Of a stretch of DNA of 32,059 bases, positions 1 to 7,758 are shown piece after piece. The stretch's first letter is position 1. Every line of letters starts with the position of its first letter. The DNA comes from Pseudomonas sp. Lineage in GTDB: Bacteria; Pseudomonadota; Gammaproteobacteria; Pseudomonadales; Pseudomonadaceae. The translations under genes were made by a program, and so were the position numbers. The stretch spans positions 1-32,059 of the forward strand of contig JAUYKV010000029.1 in NCBI GenBank assembly GCA_030699825.1, given 5' to 3'. The notes under the pieces are model-generated. The model was not told the origin of the DNA. It searched no databases and was given only the letters and a program-made list of their open reading frames with translations.

Positions 1-45
1 GGGCATCGACAGCCCAGGTTGAAACTGAATTCGGTTCATCGCCAT
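1..45 (-). CDS. IS1595-family transposase, N-terminal fragment cut by the window edge
   Basis: Reading leftward from the ATG at 45 gives 15 codons beginning MAMNRIQFQPGLSMP, and the frame is still open at base 1. This N-terminus resembles that of IS1595-family (ISXO2-like) DDE transposases of Pseudomonas, which typically open with MNRxQFQPGLSM. A purine-rich ribosome-binding site, GAGGGGTGG, sits 4 to 12 bases upstream of the ATG. Only the extreme N-terminus is visible, so no catalytic residues or terminal inverted repeats can be checked. The assignment rests on recall of the N-terminal motif. A LexA-like dyad lies 24 bases upstream of the start. Confidence 0.55.
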   Translation of the reverse strand, partial: MAMNRIQFQPGLSMP

Positions 46-68
46 GATTCCACCCCTCACCGAAATAA

Positions 69-84
69 CTGTACGCATATACAG
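69..84 (-). promoter_or_regulatory. LexA (SOS) box upstream of the transposase start
   Basis: On the minus strand the sequence is CTGTATATGCGTACAG, a perfect CTGT-N8-ACAG dyad with a partly AT-rich alternating core, as in gammaproteobacterial LexA operators. It lies 24 bases upstream of the ATG at 45, where a promoter would be. It matches the box upstream of the fan1 operon (11720-11735) at 14 of 16 positions. It could instead have belonged to a host gene displaced by the insertion sequence. Confidence 0.6.
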
Positions 85-163
85 CATAGGCCCGGTGACC
101 ACGGGCGGCCAGCTTGGCTGATCATCATTGCTAATCAGGTAGCCATATAAAAGGCTATGTACC

Positions 164-513
164 CATTGCCCTGGCCCTGTTCGACCGGGTGCATGCCGCG
201 CACCCGCAGACTGTGGTGATGGCCGCAGCCTGGGTTCGGCGGTCGCCGTGCGTCTGGCCAGCCAACGGCCGGCCTCGTGCCTGGTGTTGATCACGCCGTT
301 CGACAGCCTGCTGGGGTTCGCCACGCGTCAGTTGCCCTACCTGCCGATCCAAGGACAGGTTCGAGTCCTCGATCTACGCCGCGCGCATCCGGGTGCCGAC
401 CCTGCTGATCGCGGCCGAGCAGGATGAAATCATCTCGCGTGCCAGTACCAAGGCGCTCTACCGGCATTTCGCACCCGGCCTACCTGCCATTGCTCCGCGC
501 CGCGATGTAAGCA
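164..513 (+). pseudogene. Alpha/beta-hydrolase relic with two frame disruptions
   Basis: Three reading frames together spell the C-terminal two thirds of a serine alpha/beta-hydrolase. Frame one runs from about 164 to 222 (ALFDRVHAAHPQTVV). After a one-base loss the frame changes to GRSLGSAVAVRLASQRP, which contains the nucleophile-elbow serine, and then LITPFDSLLGFATRQLPYLPI. A second break near 350, consistent with loss of about 11 bases, shifts to KDRFESSIYAARIRVPTLLI followed by EQDEIISRAST and HFAPGLPAI. The EQDE segment corresponds to the strand carrying the catalytic acid. The final His region (normally GxGHN) is absent, replaced by unrelated sequence after 513. No start codon with a usable ribosome-binding site is visible. 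The gene is dead; the family is fairly clear, the substrate is not. Confidence 0.75.
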
Positions 514-519
514 GCATTT

Positions 520-587
520 GTAGCCTGGATAAGCACCAGCGTAATCCGGGGGGTTTCCCGGATGGCGCCAAGGCTTATCCAGGCTAC
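520..587. repeat. Long inverted repeat (15-bp perfect arms plus inner arms)
   Basis: The outer arms GTAGCCTGGATAAGC (520-534) and its exact complement (573-587) enclose inner arms ATCCGGG (544-550) and CCCGGAT (557-563). The result is a long near-cruciform hairpin between the hydrolase relic and the 3' end of polB. It resembles the dispersed GTAGCCTGGAT/ATCCGGG palindromes common between genes in pseudomonads. No T-run follows on either strand, so it is not a classical intrinsic terminator, although it may protect the polB mRNA 3' end. Confidence 0.8.
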
Positions 588-624
588 GGGAGCGGAGATG
601 GCGGCAGCTGGAGCGGCGCCGGCC

Positions 625-2988
625 TCAGAACAGGCCGAGCTGGCCGCCGACCAGGCGGGCGAAGTCGTCGCCGACGAACGGCAGGATGGCGTCGGCCACC
701 GGTTGCAGCTGGCGGGTCAGGTAGTGCTCGTAGTCGATGCTCGCGCGCCGGGTTTCCAGCGGTTCGGGGCCGGCCAGGGTGATCACGTAGCTGATCCAGC
801 CACCGTTCTGGTACTGGCGCGGGCGGCCGTGCTGGTCGTTGTATTCGTCGGCCATGCGCGCCGCGCGCACATGCGGCGGCACATTGCGCTGGTAGTCGTC
901 CAGGCGGCGGCGCAGGCGCTTGCGGTAGATCAGCAGCTCATCCAGTTCGCCGGCCAGGGTGCGGCGCACGTAGTCGCGGATATAGTCCTGGTAGGGTTGC
1001 CGGTTGAAGATCAGCAGGTACAGCTCGCGCTGGAACTGCCGGGCCAGCGGCGACCAGTCGCTGCGCACCGTTTCCAGGCCCTTGAAGACCATCTCGCTGC
1101 TGCCGTCCGGCGCCACGACCAGGCCGGCGTAGCGCTTCTTGCTGCCCTCTTCGGCGCCGCGGATGGTCGGCATCAGGAAGCGGCTGTAATGGGTCTCGAA
1201 CTGCAGCTCCAGCGCGCTTTCCAGGTCGAATTCCCGGCGCAGGTGCTCGCGCCACCACTGGTTGACGCGCTGCACCAGGGCGCGGCCGATCTGCGCCGCC
1301 TCGTCCTCGCCGTGCGCGCGCCTGAGCCAGACGAAGGTGGAATCGGTGTCGCCGTAGATCACCGCATGGCCTTCGGCCTCGATCAGCTCGCGGGTCCGGC
1401 GCATGATCTCGTGGCCGCGCAGGGTAATGGAGGAGGCCAGGCGCGGGTCGAAGAAGCGGCAGCCGCTGGAGCCGAGCACGCCATAGAAGGCGTTCATGAT
1501 GATCTTCAGCGCCTGCGACAGCGGCGCGTTGCCCTCGCGCTTGGCCGTCTCGCGCCCCTGCCAGACGCTCTCGACGATGGCCGGCAGGCAATGCCGGGTG
1601 CGCGAGAAACGCGCGCCGCGAAAGCCCGGTACAGACTCGCCGTCCCCAGGGTGGCGCATGCCCTCGATCAGCCCCAGCGGATCGATCAGGAAGGTGCGGA
1701 TGATCGACGGGTACAGGCTCTTGTAGTCGAGCACCAGCACCGACTCGTACAGGCCGGGCTGCGATTCCATGACGAAACCGCCGGGGCTAGCCTCCGGCGG
1801 CCGCTCGCCGAGGTTCGGCGCGACAAAACCCTGGCGGTGCATCAGCGGCATGTACAGGTGGCAGAAGGCTGCGACCGAACCGCCGCTGCGGTCGGCGGGC
1901 AGGCCGGTGACGGTGGCGCGCTCGAGCAGGAAGGTGAGGATCTCGGTCTTGGCGAAGATCCGCGTCACCAGCTCGCAGTCCTTGAGGTTGTAGCGCGCCA
2001 GGGCCGGCTTGTCCTCGGCGAACATGCGGTCGATCTCGTCCATGCGCTGGTAGGGCGTGGCGATGTCCTTGCCTTCGCCGAGCAGGGTCTGGGCGACGTT
2101 CTCCAGGCTGAACGAGGCGAAGCTCCAGGTCGCCGAGCGCAGCGCCTCGATGCCGTCGATGATCAGGCGTCCGGCGGCTTCGGCGAAAAAGTGATTGTTG
2201 CGGCTGCCATGCTCGCGCCAACCCATCGCATCGCCGGCGCGGCCGAGCTGCAAGGGCACCTGTAGGCGCTGGGCATGCTCGTGCAGCACGCGCAGGTCGA
2301 ACTGCACCAGGTTCCAGCCGATGATCGCATCGGGGTCATGGGCGGCGAGCCACTGGTTGAGCCTTTCCAGCAGCTGCCGGCGGCTGGCGCAGTACTCGAG
2401 GGCGAAGTCACGCGGTGCGTCCACGCCGTTCGCCGGCCCGAGCATATACACCTGGCGCTGGCCACAGCCTTCCAGGGCGATGGAATACAGCTCGCCCTGG
2501 GCGTTGGTTTCGATATCCAGGGACGCCAGGCGCAAGCGCGGGCGATAGTCCGGCGCGGGCTTCATCTGCGCCTCGAGCAGCATGCCGCTAGCGTCCGGCG
2601 TGCCGCCGAAGCACACCGGCGCGGTGATGAAGCGCTCCATCAGGTAGCGTTCCGGCGGGCGGATATCGGCCTCGAACACCTCGATTCCGGCCTTGCGCAG
2701 CAGCTTGTCGATATTCATCAACTGGCGATGCTGGCGGCAATACAGGCCGAGCACCGGCCGATGGTGGAAATCGCACAGGCCCAGCGGGCGCAACTCGACA
2801 TCACGCTCGCCGCGCAGCAGCGCCTCGGCCAGCGCGCGCTGCTCGGCGGGAATAAAGGCCACCGAAGGCTGGCAGGGCAGGCGGATATGCCGCGCCCCCG
2901 CGTCGGTCGCCAACCAGAACTCGACCTGGGTGCCGGCGGGGGTATCGCGCCAATGTCGGGTCAGGACGAAGCCCTGCTGTAAATCCAC
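625..2988 (-). CDS. polB: DNA polymerase II (family B, SOS-type repair polymerase)
   Basis: Family B DNA polymerase with 3'-5' proofreading, used in translesion restart and crosslink repair. From the chosen start the protein has 787 residues, the usual size for this enzyme. All exonuclease motifs are present: Exo I DIE (158-160), Exo II with N226 and D231, and Exo III with Y333 and D337. Polymerase motif A is LDYKSLYPS (from about 420), motif B is KIIMNAFYG (about 495), and motif C is YGDTDS with catalytic D547 and D549. I prefer the GTG at 2988 because GAGG lies about 9 bases upstream. An in-frame TTG at 3015 would add nine residues but has poor spacing. I see no LexA box in the 100 bases upstream, unlike E. 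coli polB. The gene is transcribed alone and its 3' end faces a hairpin. Confidence 0.96.
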   Translation of the reverse strand: MDLQQGFVLTRHWRDTPAGTQVEFWLATDAGARHIRLPCQPSVAFIPAEQRALAEALLRGERDVELRPLGLCDFHHRPVLGLYCRQHRQLMNIDKLLRKAGIEVFEADIRPPERYLMERFITAPVCFGGTPDASGMLLEAQMKPAPDYRPRLRLASLDIETNAQGELYSIALEGCGQRQVYMLGPANGVDAPRDFALEYCASRRQLLERLNQWLAAHDPDAIIGWNLVQFDLRVLHEHAQRLQVPLQLGRAGDAMGWREHGSRNNHFFAEAAGRLIIDGIEALRSATWSFASFSLENVAQTLLGEGKDIATPYQRMDEIDRMFAEDKPALARYNLKDCELVTRIFAKTEILTFLLERATVTGLPADRSGGSVAAFCHLYMPLMHRQGFVAPNLGERPPEASPGGFVMESQPGLYESVLVLDYKSLYPSIIRTFLIDPLGLIEGMRHPGDGESVPGFRGARFSRTRHCLPAIVESVWQGRETAKREGNAPLSQALKIIMNAFYGVLGSSGCRFFDPRLASSITLRGHEIMRRTRELIEAEGHAVIYGDTDSTFVWLRRAHGEDEAAQIGRALVQRVNQWWREHLRREFDLESALELQFETHYSRFLMPTIRGAEEGSKKRYAGLVVAPDGSSEMVFKGLETVRSDWSPLARQFQRELYLLIFNRQPYQDYIRDYVRRTLAGELDELLIYRKRLRRRLDDYQRNVPPHVRAARMADEYNDQHGRPRQYQNGGWISYVITLAGPEPLETRRASIDYEHYLTRQLQPVADAILPFVGDDFARLVGGQLGLF

Positions 2989-3165
2989 CGCTGCAACCTC
3001 AAGGCCTTGATTCAACCTGCGATTCTACGTGGCCTGGGACGCGATTGCGCAGGCAGGGCGGCGGCGGGCGGCTGACGGCTATGTACCCGTTACGTGTGTA
3101 GGCCAAGGTAGGGTGGCCGAAGCGGACCACCGGCCGGGCCACCTTACGAAATTGCTCTTCAACCA

Positions 3166-3208
3166 ATAACGCGTACATAGCCATTTAAAATGGCTATGTG
3201 CCCGTTAT
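3166..3208. repeat. Palindrome around the GGCTATGTxCCCGTTAT motif
   Basis: ATAACGCGTACATAGCC (from 3166) faces GGCTATGTGCCCGTTAT (ending 3208). The arms match at 15 of 17 positions, with the innermost 11 bp (ACATAGCCATT / AATGGCTATGT) perfect around a TAA loop. The same half-site occurs at 153-169 (GGCTATGTACCCATT), at 3077-3092 (GGCTATGTACCCGTTA), and inverted at 3352-3371. It is a small dispersed repeat family confined here to the polB/ugd flanks. Confidence 0.75.
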
Positions 3209-3371
3209 CTGTTGATAAGAGATAACGTTTTTGTAGGAGCGGCCGGGCGGCGTTCCGTTTCATCCGCGAAAATCTTCGAAACACTGACAATGTTTCGCGG
3301 CTAAAGCGGAGCGCCGCCCGGCCCCTCCCACGAGGTTGCGATCTGGCTCAACAGATAACGGGGACATCGCC
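3192..3371. mobile_element. Nested inverted-repeat element (MITE- or REP-like), about 180 bp
   Basis: Terminal inverted repeats of 24 bp (3192-3215 and 3348-3371) match at 22 positions; both contain the CCCGTTATCTGTTGA core. Inside lies a second long hairpin from 3233 to 3331. Its outer arms are GTAGGAGCGGCCGGGCGGCG and the near-complement ending CCTCCCAC. Its inner arms are CCGCGAAA and TTTCGCGG. There is no coding capacity. The layout suggests one repeat inserted within another, or a non-autonomous element mobilised in trans. It fills most of the gap between polB and ugd (3016-3404), which holds no gene. Confidence 0.6.
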
Positions 3372-3404
3372 TTTAAAATGGGACGAAATCGCCGGCGCAA
3401 TCCA

Positions 3405-4766
3405 TCAGGCTGCATGCTCCCTGGCCTGCCCTAACGCCGGCCGACCTATGCCGCGGTAGAGGAAGCCCAATTCCGCGAGCTGTTTGGCGTCGTAGATGTT
3501 GCGACCGTCGAACAGCACGGGCATGCGCATCGAACCACGAATCCGCACGAAGTCCGGCTGGCGAAACTGTTTCCACTCGGTGACCAGCACTACGGCATCG
3601 GCGCCTTCCACCACGCTGTAGAGTGATTCGCTCAAGCGCAGCTGGCCGCTGGCAATGGCCTGGACATAGCGTGCCGCCACCGCCGCGGTGGCGACCGGGT
3701 CGCAGGCTTGCACCACCACCCCGGCGGCGAGCAGGGCATCGAGCAACACCAGGCTCGGCGCCTCGCGCAGGTCATCGGTGCCAGGCTTGAACGCCAGGCC
3801 CCAGAGGGCCACGACGCGGCCGTGCAAGTGGCCGGAAAAATGCTCGCGCAGCGCCTGGAACAGCAAGGTTTTCTGCAGCGCATTGCGGGCTTCGACTGCG
3901 CGCAGAATGCCCGGTTCGATACCTTCCTGCTCGGCCGCGCGGATCAGGGCGCGCACATCCTTGGGGAAACAGGAGCCGCCATAGCCGCAGCCGGCATAGA
4001 TGAAATGGGTGCCGATGCGCTGGTCGCTGCCGATGCCGCGGCGGACTTCCTCTATATCCACCCCCAGGCGCGCGCACAGTCCCGCCATCTCGTTGATAAA
4101 GGAAATCTTGGTGGCGAGAAAGGCATTGGCCGCGTACTTGCTGAACTCGGCGGCGCGCACGCTCATGCACAACAGGCGCTCGTGGTTGCGCAAAAAAGGC
4201 GCGTACAAACGGCGCAGCAGCTCGCTGCCGGCCGGCTCATCGCAGCCGATGAGCACCCGGTCCGGGCGCATGAAATCATCGATCGCCGAGCCTTCCTTGA
4301 GGAACTCCGGGTTGCTCGCCAGCATCACCTTGAAGCCCTTGCCGCGTTGCCCCAGACGCGCATTGATCCGCTGCGCCACGCGCTCGGCGGTGCCCACCGG
4401 TACCGTGGATTTATCCACCACCAGGCAGGTCTGTTGCAGGCGCTCGCCCAGCTCGTCGGCCACCGCCAGGACATGCGACAGGTCGGCCGAGCCGTCCTCC
4501 CCGCTTGGCGTCCCCACGGCGATAAAGACGATCTCGGCGCGTTCGATGCCCGTCGCCAGGTGTTGGCTGAAACTCAGTTGGCCACTGGCCAGATGGGCCT
4601 TGAGCAGGGTTTCCAGACCGGGCTCGTAGATCGCTGCCTCGCCGCGCGCCAGGCGCGCCACACGCGAGCCGTCGCGCTCGACGCAGACCACCCGGTTACC
4701 CATTTCGGCAAAACAGGCCGCCGACACCAGCCCCACATAACCTGCCCCGATCACGCAAATTCGCAT
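3405..4766 (-). CDS. ugd: UDP-glucose 6-dehydrogenase
   Basis: This enzyme oxidises UDP-glucose to UDP-glucuronate with two NAD+, supplying precursor for exopolysaccharide and for lipid A aminoarabinose. The protein has 453 residues. It starts with the dinucleotide-binding motif GAGYVG (7-12), carries a KSTVPVGT segment (119-126), has the substrate loop NPEFLKEGSAIDDF (152-165), and the catalytic cysteine C266 lies in GYGGSCFPKD. The C-terminal UDP-binding domain includes WGLAFKPGTDDLREAPS. The ATG at 4766 is preceded by GAGAGGA at good spacing; the frame is open further upstream but without homology. No polysaccharide genes are adjacent, so its pathway partner is not shown by context. The 5' neighbour on the same strand is a HAD relic. 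Confidence 0.95.
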   Translation of the reverse strand: MRICVIGAGYVGLVSAACFAEMGNRVVCVERDGSRVARLARGEAAIYEPGLETLLKAHLASGQLSFSQHLATGIERAEIVFIAVGTPSGEDGSADLSHVLAVADELGERLQQTCLVVDKSTVPVGTAERVAQRINARLGQRGKGFKVMLASNPEFLKEGSAIDDFMRPDRVLIGCDEPAGSELLRRLYAPFLRNHERLLCMSVRAAEFSKYAANAFLATKISFINEMAGLCARLGVDIEEVRRGIGSDQRIGTHFIYAGCGYGGSCFPKDVRALIRAAEQEGIEPGILRAVEARNALQKTLLFQALREHFSGHLHGRVVALWGLAFKPGTDDLREAPSLVLLDALLAAGVVVQACDPVATAAVAARYVQAIASGQLRLSESLYSVVEGADAVVLVTEWKQFRQPDFVRIRGSMRMPVLFDGRNIYDAKQLAELGFLYRGIGRPALGQAREHAA

Positions 4767-4887
4767 CGCCGCATCCTCTCCATGAGTTGCAGCGATTGCA
4801 GCTAATGCCGGTGGCAGGCGTATGACAGGGCCACGACAATCCCGTGACCGGGTACAGCGGAGGGCGTGCAAGCGGCGGCGGCCAGGG

Positions 4888-5226
4888 TCAGCAGAAGCGT
4901 CGCACCGCCTCGGCCAGGTCGCTGGCCAGCAAGGCTCCCGACGCCTGGCTTTGTTCGCCGACGCGGTACTTGCCGGTCTGCACCAGGCAAGCCTGAAGGC
5001 CGGCCTTTTGCGCGCCCAGCACATCGCTCTCGACATCGTCGCCGATCATCAAGGCCTCGCCGGCCGACACGCCGAGTTCCTCCGGGGCGCCGGTGAAGAA
5101 CGCTGTGCAGGGTTTGCCCGGGACCAACGCCTGGACCCCGACGGCATACTCCAGCGCGCGGACAAAGGGCCCGGCGTCCAGGTGCCGGGTGCCAGCGGCC
5201 GTTGTGTTGTCCTTGATTCGCTCGCG
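4888..5226 (-). pseudogene. C-terminal stump of a HAD-IIA (subclass IIA) hydrolase
   Basis: The frame is open from just after a TGA at 5227-5229 to the stop at 4888, about 112 codons. It reads LDAGPFVRALEY, then VPGKPCTAFF, the HAD motif III/IV segment ALMIGDDVESDVLGAQKAGL, and LVQTGKYR. This matches the C-terminal third of HAD-IIA hydrolases of the LHPP/TIGR01458 type, with the GDDxxxD acidic residues intact. The N-terminal half with the nucleophile DxDG motif is missing, and upstream sequence is unrelated. The ATG that could start a 79-residue peptide lies inside a conserved region and has no convincing ribosome-binding site. I regard it as a 5'-truncated relic; an expressed fragment cannot be excluded. 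Confidence 0.7.
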
Positions 5227-5375
5227 TCATCCGTGAGGAAATGCGCCTCATCAGCCTGATTGTCACTCCCGGAGCCTTAATCCAAGTGGCCGCAGGAGCA
5301 GAACCCCGGGTAACATCAACGCACGAGTCCGCCCATAACAGCCTAATACGTGGCGGAACGCACCTGGTTTTGCCT

Positions 5376-6449
5376 ATGAACAACAGCGCCGCGTCCAAGA
5401 CACCCGCTTCCGCCTTTGTGCGGCGTCCGCAGTTCTGGCAGGTGGCCAAGCGCTGTTGCCAGATTGCCGGCACGGTGGATGTGGCATTTTTCTTCCTTTT
5501 TCATGTCCTCGGTTCTCCTCTCCTGGCCTGGGTCAATGTCATCAGTGTTTCCATGTACATCCTGGCGTACCAGGCGCTGGCCAGGCGGCGCAATCGGCTG
5601 GCCATTGCACTGATCTGGACGGAGGTCATCGTCCACGCCACCTTGGGCACGCTGTTGATCGGCTGGGACAGTGGTTTTCACTACTATTTATTGATGTTCA
5701 TCCCGGCGCTGTTTCTCAGCATGCCGCTGCGTGGCGCCCTTGCGGCGTTGGTCTCGTTGTGGGCGTTTTACCTGACGCTGGATGTCGTCATGTGGACTGG
5801 CGAGCCGCTGCAGCCAATTTCCCGCGACGCCTTGCTGGCCGTGCACCTGTTTAATCTGAGCGTGGTATTCGCCATGTTCAGTTACTTGTCGTTCTTCTAT
5901 CTGAAAACCGTCAGTTCGGCCCAGCGCAAGCTGCGACAAATGGCGGCCACCGACCCGCTGACGGGGCTGTTCAACCGCCGGCACATGCTCGATCTGGCCG
6001 AGAAGGAGCTGGCACGCTTCCAGCGCAGCCGGCATCCCATTGGGTTGCTGTTGCTGGATATCGATCACTTCAAGGCAATCAACGACAGCCATGGCCATGA
6101 GCTCGGCGACCAGGTTCTGGTGGACGTGGCGAACGCCATCAAGGCAACGCTGAGAAGTCAGGATCTGATTGCGCGCTGGGGCGGCGAAGAGTTTCTGGCC
6201 ATTCTTCCGGATACCGATCTGGCGCAGGCGCAGGCGAGCGCCGAGCGGGTCCGGCAAGCGCTGATGCAGCAGCGCTGGTGTTTCGACGGCCAGTCCGTCG
6301 CTGTCACCATCAGTGTGGGGGTCAGCGAGCTGCAGGAGGACGATGGGCTGAAAAGCGCCATCAACCGTGCTGACAGGGCGCTTTACCGCTGCAAGGACAA
6401 TGGTCGCAACCGGGTTGAGGTGTGCCCCGGCTCCGAAGTAACCGTTTGA
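5376..6449 (+). CDS. Membrane-anchored diguanylate cyclase (GGDEF)
   Basis: Makes cyclic di-GMP from two GTP and so probably influences biofilm or motility. From the chosen ATG the protein has 357 residues. Five to six hydrophobic segments lie between about 34 and 177 and form an N-terminal membrane sensor. A GGDEF domain follows from TDPLTGLFNRRHM (about 192). Metal-binding D228 is in LLDIDHFKAIND, the active-site signature GGEEF is at 269-273, and the allosteric inhibitory I-site RSQD is at 260-263, five residues upstream, so both activity and product inhibition should be intact. No EAL domain is present. The start is uncertain: the ATG at 5376 has no good ribosome-binding site, while an in-frame ATG at 5241 has GAGGA almost touching it and would add 45 residues without recognisable signal. 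Confidence 0.9.
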   Translation: MNNSAASKTPASAFVRRPQFWQVAKRCCQIAGTVDVAFFFLFHVLGSPLLAWVNVISVSMYILAYQALARRRNRLAIALIWTEVIVHATLGTLLIGWDSGFHYYLLMFIPALFLSMPLRGALAALVSLWAFYLTLDVVMWTGEPLQPISRDALLAVHLFNLSVVFAMFSYLSFFYLKTVSSAQRKLRQMAATDPLTGLFNRRHMLDLAEKELARFQRSRHPIGLLLLDIDHFKAINDSHGHELGDQVLVDVANAIKATLRSQDLIARWGGEEFLAILPDTDLAQAQASAERVRQALMQQRWCFDGQSVAVTISVGVSELQEDDGLKSAINRADRALYRCKDNGRNRVEVCPGSEVTV

Positions 6450-6455
6450 GGCCCT

Positions 6456-6656
6456 CTATCCAGTCCCTCCCAGTCCATCGCCCATAGGGCGAGAGGTAAC
6501 ATCTCCGGCTTCGTCAAGGTCGCCGATGCCATGCTGGCGCAAGGCGTGGTTTGAACCGGGTGGGGTCATGCACCGTCGGCTGACAGTACCGAGATTGGCG
6601 GTCACGATGTTCGCGGCAATACGGCGCGGATAGAATCGTGGCCGCCTGTCATTCAT
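6456..6656 (-). other. Doubtful small ORF with a strong ribosome-binding site
   Basis: A 66-codon frame starts at the ATG at 6656, preceded by AGGAG at 8-base spacing. Its first 28 residues (MNDRRPRFYPRRIAANIV onward) look protein-like. The remainder is read antisense through the gdhA relic, so the original gene probably ended or continued elsewhere. I do not recognise the family. It may be the decayed 5' end of a lost gene. This entry and the gdhA relic are all I can find in the 357-base gap between the cyclase and the Crp-like regulator. Confidence 0.25.
6495..6554 (+). pseudogene. gdhA: 3'-end relic of glutamate dehydrogenase
   Basis: The frame reads GN ISGFVKVADAMLAQGVV followed by TGA. 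This matches the C-terminus of NADP-dependent glutamate dehydrogenase GdhA, whose E. coli ending I recall as ANIAGFVKVADAMLAQGVI. Upstream of the Gly-Asn codons the sequence no longer resembles GdhA. Only the last 19 codons survive, 45 bases after the cyclase stop codon. This looks like the junction of a past deletion or insertion. Confidence 0.75.
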
Positions 6657-6806
6657 CAGGTCTTCTCCTGCAGACGCCGAGGTTTGGCGCCTGCAATCCC
6701 GGGTTCCTGTCTATGCGCTGACGTACGCAGCCAGGACGATCTGGGACTATCCTGTGCAGTAGGCACATATCCTTTCCCCTGACCTCCATCCGCAACGGTG
6801 GCAGCC

Positions 6807-7547
6807 ATGTCCGCGATGCCCACACCGCAACAGAACCACCTTCTGGCTGCCTTGCCGGCCGAAGTGCAGCAGCGCCTGTTTCTCAATCTCGAGCTGATCC
6901 CCCTGCCGCTCGGCAAGATCCTGTATGAATCCGGGGACTCCTTGCGCCACGTCTATTTCCCGACCGACGCCATAGTGTCGTTGCTCTATGTGATGGAGAA
7001 CGGTGCGTCGGCGGAGATCTCCGTGGTGGGCAACGAAGGTCTGATAGGCATTGCCGTGTTCATGGGCGGCGAAAGTACCCCGAGCCGGGCGGTCGTGCAG
7101 AGCGCCGGCTACGCCTTCCGCTTGCTGGGCAAGCAGTTCAAGGCCGAGGTCAATCGTCATGGCGAGATGCTGCACCTGATGCTGCGCTATACCCAGGCGC
7201 TACTGACGCAAATGGCGCAGACGGCCGTGTGCAACCGGCACCATTCGATTGATCAACAGCTGTGTCGTTGGTTGCTGTTGTCGCTGGATCGCCTGCCAGG
7301 CAACCAGTTGACCATGACCCAGGAACTGATCGCCAACATGCTTGGCGTGCGCCGCGAAGGCGTTACCGATGCTGCTGGCAAGCTGCAGGAACTCGGCGTG
7401 ATCGAATACAGCCGTGGGCATATCAAGGTGCTGGACCGGCCCAGGCTCGAGCAACTGAGTTGCGAGTGTTATGCCGTGGTCAAACAAGAAACCGATCGCC
7501 TGCTGCACTACGTGCCCGCGCGCCAGGGCAGCCAGCCCAGCCGCTGA
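6807..7547 (+). CDS. Crp/Fnr-family transcriptional regulator
   Basis: Cyclic-nucleotide-fold regulator of 246 residues. Residues about 30 to 125 form the cNMP-binding-like beta roll (LGKILYESGDSLRHVYFP, then EISVVGNEGLIGI). A dimerisation helix follows, then a C-terminal winged helix with recognition region TQELIANMLGVRREGVTDA (about 171-189). The fold lacks the conserved R-S cAMP-contact motif and the N-terminal Fnr cysteines, so it is neither Crp/Vfr nor Anr. This type is usually annotated generically, and the ligand is unknown. The ATG at 6807 has GGTGG six bases upstream; an in-frame GTG at 6798 would add three residues. It is monocistronic, with the convergent helicase gene 211 bases downstream. 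Confidence 0.85.
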   Translation: MSAMPTPQQNHLLAALPAEVQQRLFLNLELIPLPLGKILYESGDSLRHVYFPTDAIVSLLYVMENGASAEISVVGNEGLIGIAVFMGGESTPSRAVVQSAGYAFRLLGKQFKAEVNRHGEMLHLMLRYTQALLTQMAQTAVCNRHHSIDQQLCRWLLLSLDRLPGNQLTMTQELIANMLGVRREGVTDAAGKLQELGVIEYSRGHIKVLDRPRLEQLSCECYAVVKQETDRLLHYVPARQGSQPSR

Positions 7548-7758
7548 GGAGGCGGGCGTCGCGCCGCCGTCGTCCGCTGCGCCCTCGGGGCGAATTGCCT
7601 CACTATTCCTGCCAATCCGCATCGCAGCAGAAGACATAGAGCATGCCGCCAACCTTGACGGTCTGCCAGAGCGTGATGCCCGTGCGCGAAGCCGGCGCGC
7701 TGTCGCTTCGCTACAAACGGATCGCCACCCGGGCTGCCCGGATTCTCTGCTGCAACTG

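Noticed and set aside
562..2265. Long plus-strand open frame (567 codons) opposite polB
   Set aside because: It is the antisense shadow of polB: GC-rich codon bias keeps the opposite frame open. The translated product is low-complexity (Ala, Val, Gln, His rich) and matches no family.
2995..3100. LexA box upstream of polB
   Set aside because: E. coli polB is SOS-regulated, so I searched for CTGT-N8-ACAG in both orientations upstream of the start; none is present.
7603..7713. Short minus-strand frame ending LWQTVKVGGMLYVFCCDADWQE after the helicase gene
   Set aside because: It looks protein-like but is bounded by a stop codon and has no start codon except an internal ATG leaving ten residues, and no family was recognised. 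It may be a gene relic but cannot be supported.
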